Below are positions 39,974 through 44,173 of a DNA stretch of 44,173 nucleotides, one piece after another. The stretch's first letter is position 1. Every line of letters begins with the position of its first letter. Both the position numbers and the translations under genes were made by a program. The notes under the pieces were generated by a model that saw nothing but the letters and a program-made list of their open reading frames with translations, had not been told where the DNA came from and did not search any database. Source of the stretch: Paraburkholderia dilworthii (lineage in GTDB: Bacteria; Pseudomonadota; Gammaproteobacteria; Burkholderiales; Burkholderiaceae); NCBI RefSeq assembly GCF_000472525.1, contig NZ_AWZT01000021.1, forward strand, positions 69,462 to 113,634, given 5' to 3'.

Positions 39974-42163
39974 TCAGCGACGGCTGCCACCTTCCGGATT
40001 ACCTTTCAGCAAGTCGCTCGTCACGTTCACTGCGCGTCGTGCGATCCAGGCCGGATCACCACGGAGAACGTCGAACTGCGTCGTTTCATCAGTCCGCCAG
40101 AAATGAATATCGAAGACCTCCTTGCCGACGCGCAGATCCCTGAGCGTCAGTTCACTCAGCCAGGCAGGCAGTACCGGGTCGACATAAAGCATCTTGTTAG
40201 GCGCATCGGGCTGGAGCCCGAGGACCGCCTGCAATAACGAGAAGACCGAGCCCGCTGCCCAAGCCTGCGGCACATTAGCGCCTGGATACTGGACAGGAAA
40301 ATTGGCGGCATCCCGGTGCAGGCCCGCGTACAGTTCGGGCAACTGATTCAGTGCGAAAAAGCTCCCCGCCGTACACACGTCATGGGCAATCCGGGCGGCC
40401 TCATCGGCAAAACCATAGCGCTTGAACCCCTGCGCAATGAGACCGTTGTCATGCGGCCAGACCGCGCCATTCTGGTAAGAGTGGGGGTTAAAGGCGGGAT
40501 GATTCGCCGATAATGTGCGAACGCCCCACCCACTCCACATGTCTGGTTGCATCAGCCGCGCCACGACGCATCCGGCACGTTCGGGCGGTACGATCCCGGA
40601 CCAAAGACAATGACCAGGATTGGATGCGACGCTCATGACCTTTCTCTTATCGCCGTCGAGTGCGAACGCGTAAAAGCCTGCTCCCTCGTCCCAGAAGGCG
40701 TCATTAAACCGGCTGAACAACGCCGCGGCTTTTGTGCGCATGGCGGCCGCCCGGCCCGTGTCGCCCAAGGCGTCGTAGATTTGCGCCATTCGAAGCCACG
40801 CATCGTAGACATAGCCCTGCAATTCACAAAGCGCCTTCGGCCCTTTCACGAGCGTCCCGTCCGGGTACACGAGCGCATCGCCCGAGTCCTTCCAGCCTTG
40901 ATTTTCGAGACCCTCGGAGGAGCGCGTCGCATATTCCTGAAAACCATCGCCGTCACGGTCGCCGTACTGATCGATCCATTCAAGGCAGCGCTCGGCGGTC
41001 GGGAGGTGGCGTCTAAGCAATGCTGGATCGCCGGTGCAACACCAGGCGGTATGCAGCGTGATGAGATAGAGAGGGGTCGCGTCCGCTGCCCCGTAATAAG
41101 GCGTGTGGGGCACCAGTTTCAGGCTGGCTAACTCCCCCAGACGAAGTTCGTGCATGATTTTGCCTGGCTCCGCGTCGCGATAGTCGTCGCGCTTGCTTGC
41201 CTGCCAGACTCCAAGTACATCCAGCGTCCCCCGCGCAAAATCGGTATGGACGAACGACGTTTGCAATGACGCAATCAGGCTGTCACGTCCGAACAGCGCC
41301 ACGAACCACGGCAGTCCGGCCGCCGGCACAATTTGAGTGCAGTGAGCACCGCGAACGGGGAGGCGCAATGCCGCAAAATCGTCAGTTGCCTGACGAAACA
41401 AACGCCGGAATCCATCATTGCTGCTTTCAAGCTTGAGTACTTCGCGACGCCAGTCCGCCTGAGGCTTGCCTTCCACCGGCGTGTCGCTGCCTCCACGGGC
41501 ACACTCGCGCGGAGCAGGATAGCTCGTGGCACCGTCTGAAAGGTCGTAGGTAAGACAGCTATGCCAGCAGGCGCCATGCGCAAGTTCGATGTCGAAGGTG
41601 AGTCGGCCGTTTGCGTACACCGCCTGCGCGTCGCAGGCCCGGACGGTCAGCGCTACGCCACGAAAAAAGTCCTTGTTACGGTAAGCGGTGGTGAGGCATT
41701 GCCTACGCGCGGACCATTTCGTGGTGATGCGTCCACGTCGGACGAGGTGACCAGACTTAACCTCGAAGATATCTGCAAAATCACTGCGCACCACAATTTC
41801 GAGATTGAAGCGCACCTTGGCTCGACCGTAGTTGATGAGATCGACATCCTCATGCAAGCCGCCGCCAATATGACGTTTGAGCGCCAGCCCGATTGTGTGC
41901 GGCGCAACCGGTCCAGCCTCGGTGACAAATTCGCGATTTGCAAAATATATGGCGGCGTTGACCGAGCTGGTCGTGCCGCCATTGAGGAGATCCCAGGGGA
42001 CTCCGTTGACATACACAGTCCAGGTGCTGATGACCCGGGTGTCATAGAAGTAAAGACCTTTATGACTTGGCTTCCGGATCTGCCCGTCGGTTCCGGTCAG
42101 AAGGACGGCGTGTCCGTGGTGAATTGCGAGTTGTGGCGGCCCAACCTTGATCTCAAGCGACAT
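39974..42163 (-). CDS. Amylo-alpha-1,6-glucosidase-like glycoside hydrolase
   Basis: 729 residues. The first 200 or so match the glycogen-debranching N-terminal domain (HGHAVLLTGTDGQIRKPSHK, GLYFYDTRVIS). The rest forms an alpha/alpha-barrel glycosidase domain with FGRDSLIASL near 291-300, NQGWKDSGDAL near 421-431 and HSYQNGAVWPHDNGLIAQGF late in the chain. Members are annotated as debranching enzymes or GH15/MGH-like glycosidases; the substrate here is uncertain. AGGA seven bases before the ATG at 42163 sets the start; longer frames to 42292 add Arg-rich residues. It is cytoplasmic, with no signal peptide seen. Confidence 0.88.
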   Translation of the reverse strand: MSLEIKVGPPQLAIHHGHAVLLTGTDGQIRKPSHKGLYFYDTRVISTWTVYVNGVPWDLLNGGTTSSVNAAIYFANREFVTEAGPVAPHTIGLALKRHIGGGLHEDVDLINYGRAKVRFNLEIVVRSDFADIFEVKSGHLVRRGRITTKWSARRQCLTTAYRNKDFFRGVALTVRACDAQAVYANGRLTFDIELAHGACWHSCLTYDLSDGATSYPAPRECARGGSDTPVEGKPQADWRREVLKLESSNDGFRRLFRQATDDFAALRLPVRGAHCTQIVPAAGLPWFVALFGRDSLIASLQTSFVHTDFARGTLDVLGVWQASKRDDYRDAEPGKIMHELRLGELASLKLVPHTPYYGAADATPLYLITLHTAWCCTGDPALLRRHLPTAERCLEWIDQYGDRDGDGFQEYATRSSEGLENQGWKDSGDALVYPDGTLVKGPKALCELQGYVYDAWLRMAQIYDALGDTGRAAAMRTKAAALFSRFNDAFWDEGAGFYAFALDGDKRKVMSVASNPGHCLWSGIVPPERAGCVVARLMQPDMWSGWGVRTLSANHPAFNPHSYQNGAVWPHDNGLIAQGFKRYGFADEAARIAHDVCTAGSFFALNQLPELYAGLHRDAANFPVQYPGANVPQAWAAGSVFSLLQAVLGLQPDAPNKMLYVDPVLPAWLSELTLRDLRVGKEVFDIHFWRTDETTQFDVLRGDPAWIARRAVNVTSDLLKGNPEGGSRR

Positions 42164-42292
42164 TTTCCATTCCTGGGGCATGCGCCGCCAAGCCTCCCAC
42201 CGTTTGTGCCCGCTACCCGTTAATGTGGCACGACGACATCCGAAGCTACCGCCGAACCGCTCATCGAGCAGCGCCGCGCTATGCCACGCCAT

Positions 42293-42679
42293 GGACTACT
42301 TCTCGCTCCCTGGAGGCGGAAGCCACGTCTTATCGATGGAAACATCATCGTCGGGCAAACGATGGCAAGCGGTAACCATACATACGGTCGCTTGTTTCAA
42401 TCATCTCGCAGTTAGGCGTAGAGAACGTCATGAGATAAATCGGGGGCAAACCAAGCGGCGCCGACGGCTCTCGGGCTCGGACGGCTTGACCGTCGCCCCC
42501 CTGCGTGTCGATGACCCTTGAGCGCGGTTACAGCAAGCAACGTTCCGCGCACCGATGGGATTCGTCTTGGCCATTCGCCGGCATGCCTCGGGGTCATACG
42601 TGGCTCGGCTGGCATAACGGCTGCGTCGTTGAGCGTTGACTACAGGAATCGCAGTCGAAATCGTCTGCGTGAGTCGCGG
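42293..42679. other. Gene-free stretch before the IS91-like fragment
   Basis: About 390 bp upstream of the glycosidase gene, no gene recognised. The glycosidase promoter (minus strand) should lie at its left end. Frames in it are short and Arg/Ser-rich. Confidence 0.35.
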
Positions 42680-43140
42680 CTGACCGTATGCCGTCATCTA
42701 CTCGACGCCGTGCCCACCAGGCAAGTCCGCATCGCGGCCGAGGCTGACTATCGCGACCGCTACGCGAAACTGACCGGCCGGTCGCTGCGCGACTGTCCCG
42801 TGTGCACGCGCGGGCGCATGTTGTGCATCGCCCGCCTGTTACCGTCTGCGGCGCCGCGACCTCCACCGGCGAGTCCCTTATGAATTCAAATCCGCTCGAC
42901 CACAACATCGGTTCCAATACGTCCCGCCGGCGCCGGTGGACGCGCTCGGCCAGACGTCGCGCAACGTCGCCTGCCGCACTCTGCGGTGTCTGTGCATCAC
43001 ATGCGTTCTGCGGAGACTCCATCCTCGAACGGGTCCGCAGGCCGTTCATCCCGGGCGCCACGAACACTGTCGTCGAGAACATCGCATGCAGGCGCTTCGA
43101 TTCAATGCCCATAGCGCAACCGTCAGCGGAGCGGTTTAGC
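42680..43140 (+). mobile_element. Probable IS91-family transposase C-terminal relic
   Basis: A frame ending at 42883 holds LTVCRHLLDAVPTRQVRIA, DYRDRYAKLTGRSLRDCPVC and RGRMLCIARLLPS. This resembles the C-terminus of IS91-type (Y2) transposases, which end with a CPxC pair and a Pro-rich tail. The N-terminal catalytic part is absent. The following 250 bp, including CGATTCAATGCCCATAGCGC and GGTTTAGCTCAA, resemble the downstream end of such elements, from memory. It is a fragment, not an active element. Confidence 0.45.
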
Positions 43141-43147
43141 TCAAAGA

Positions 43148-43223
43148 ATTTTTAGCGAAGCACAGACGGCCCGCACGTGGTGCCAATGCGGGACTGCTGC
43201 GCCGTCTGCATTTCGCTAAAAAT
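43148..43223. repeat. 76-bp nested inverted repeat of unknown type
   Basis: Outer arms ATTTTTAGCGAA (43148-43159) and TTCGCTAAAAAT (43212-43223) are perfect over 12 bp. Inside are GACGGC / GCCGTC and, within these, CCGCA / TGCGG. Together they could fold into one long imperfect hairpin. No T-run follows on either strand and no target duplication is visible. It is not a tRNA. Confidence 0.75.
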
Positions 43224-43954
43224 CATCTGCCTTGTCAGGAACGGGATTAATTAAATATAAAGCGTGCCGAGCGCATATGGAGTGGTAACGTTATTGTTGC
43301 CATTTCAACGAACCCATGGGATACGCAATAGCAATAGCTTTGAATAAATCATCTGCGGGACCCGTTACTGCGGACAGGGCCGGAAGCGCCATCCGTAAAG
43401 GCTTCGGCGTCTCTCATCGCTCAAATTCGCGTCGTTCAGTGATGGACGCAGTCCAGGGCGATCCGATCATGCCGGGCAGCACAGCGAAGCTCCGAACGAC
43501 AGATGAAAATTGACCAATTAGAAAATCTGGATTACTGAAATTCGTAGTTCCCACTGCGAGCCGAAACAAGAATTCTGATCAGCGACTGTGATATTGCGGT
43601 CGAACGTCTGCTTATTGGGCATTCGCTTATCGGGTCGTTTTCCCGGAGAGAAAAATACCGAGTCGGCTCAATGGCATATATCTTGATACACGAATTCTCC
43701 CGCAGCGTGACACTGAAGTTGGCGCTGCCCACAGAGCAAGGTCGGTGCGCGGCACTGCGACGGGCGGAAGGTGCAGATCCAAATTAAGCCGATGGTTTGC
43801 GGCGCAGTGGCGCGCATGACATAAGTAAATAGCTAATGCATCTCGGGTCAGCCTCGCCTGTTGCGCCTTGCTGCTGTCCCTTCGGACCGGCTAATCACTT
43901 GCGATGCGCATCGCGTGTGGACTACAAACCACATGAAATGCAACATGGAGCCGC
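43224..43954. other. AT-richer stretch before ccdA
   Basis: About 730 bp, with AT-rich parts such as TTAATTAAATATAAAG near 43,246-43,261. A 65-codon plus-strand frame (43316-43513, starting MGYAIAIALNKSSAG) has no ribosome site and no recognised family. No intact gene is supported. The base composition suggests acquired DNA. Confidence 0.4.
43899..43928 (+). promoter_or_regulatory. Candidate ccdA promoter with a palindromic operator
   Basis: TTGCGA (43899-43904) and TACAAA (43923-43928) are spaced by 18 bp and could be -35 and -10 boxes. The -35 box is overlapped by a perfect 14-bp palindrome, GCGATGCGCATCGC (43901-43914), and a TGTGG...CCACA inverted repeat brackets the -10 (43916-43933). 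Antitoxins of this type repress their own promoter, so these are plausible operators. Confidence 0.45.
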
Positions 43955-44173
43955 ATGGGGAAAGCACTCGAGGTCCGGCCGCGCAAATCCACCAACGTCA
44001 CCTTGCCTCCCGAGGTGCTGGCGCGGGCCAAGCAGCTTGGCATCAATCTTTCGCGCGCGAGTGAGCGCGGTGTGCGAGAAGAAATCCAGGAGGCCGAGGC
44101 GCGGCGGTGGGCCGATGATAACGCCGAACTGGTCGCCGCCTACACGGCGATGGTCGATCGCGACGGGCTTCCG
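43955..44173 (+). CDS. CcdA-type antitoxin, partial at the right edge
   Basis: 73 codons are present with no stop before the window ends. The ribbon-helix-helix DNA-binding part is RKSTNVTLPPEVLARAKQLG, followed by NLSRASERGVREEI and the C-terminal toxin-binding region around RRWADDNAELVAAY, as in CcdA proteins. CcdA neutralises the gyrase poison CcdB and represses the operon. Full-length relatives are about 72-85 residues, so little is missing. A ccdB gene is expected just outside the window. GGAG lies four bases before the ATG. Confidence 0.85.
   Translation, partial: MGKALEVRPRKSTNVTLPPEVLARAKQLGINLSRASERGVREEIQEAEARRWADDNAELVAAYTAMVDRDGLP

Noticed and set aside
43316..43513. 65-codon frame starting MGYAIAIALNKSSAG
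   Set aside because: No ribosome site, no recognised family, and it lies in AT-rich DNA where frames of this length arise by chance.

Overview
The window looks like chromosomal DNA of a GC-rich betaproteobacterium of the Burkholderia/Paraburkholderia group. This is inferred from base composition, protein style, and the run hemF, nadD, rsfS, rlmH, maf, rng. No rRNA, tRNA or CRISPR array was seen.

Positions 1-17,000 read mostly on the minus strand. After the tail of a family-39 glycosyltransferase come four tightly packed minus-strand genes: a DUF4126 membrane protein, an FtsX-type ABC permease, a group II truncated hemoglobin and a DUF924 protein. Next is a sugE/gdx-type small multidrug resistance gene whose leader carries two ACGG-loop hairpins, the signature of a guanidine-II (mini-ykkC) riboswitch. 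A complete high-affinity potassium system follows: kdpF, kdpA, kdpB, kdpC, kdpD and kdpE, preceded by a small leader ORF that appears frameshifted. Then come a quinone oxidoreductase, methylglyoxal synthase and an atypical SDR protein.

Positions 17,100-26,140 are ordinary plus-strand core genes: upp, yebC, purD, hemF, nadD, rsfS, rlmH, maf and rng (uracil salvage, translation-linked regulation, purine and heme synthesis, NAD synthesis, ribosome and RNA maturation).

From 26,140 to the end the window is patchy and accessory. A decayed tyrosine-recombinase gene follows rng. Intact islands are an aceE-type 2-oxoacid dehydrogenase E1 with a divergent Lrp/AsnC regulator, an orphan FtsI-like penicillin-binding protein, a pqiABC (MCE) envelope lipid-transport operon, an orphan Rieske protein and a glycogen-debranching-like glycosidase. 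Between them lie relics: a ClC channel, an exported protein and a probable IS91-type transposase tail. Stretches near 43,200-43,950 are visibly AT-richer. The window ends inside a ccdA-type antitoxin gene.

No clearly new multi-gene system was found. The most informative items are the riboswitch before sugE, the broken kdp leader gene, the 12-bp repeat array at the 3' end of kdpD, the Lrp-E1 intergenic palindrome, and the unexplained 76-bp imperfect inverted repeat at 43,148-43,223.
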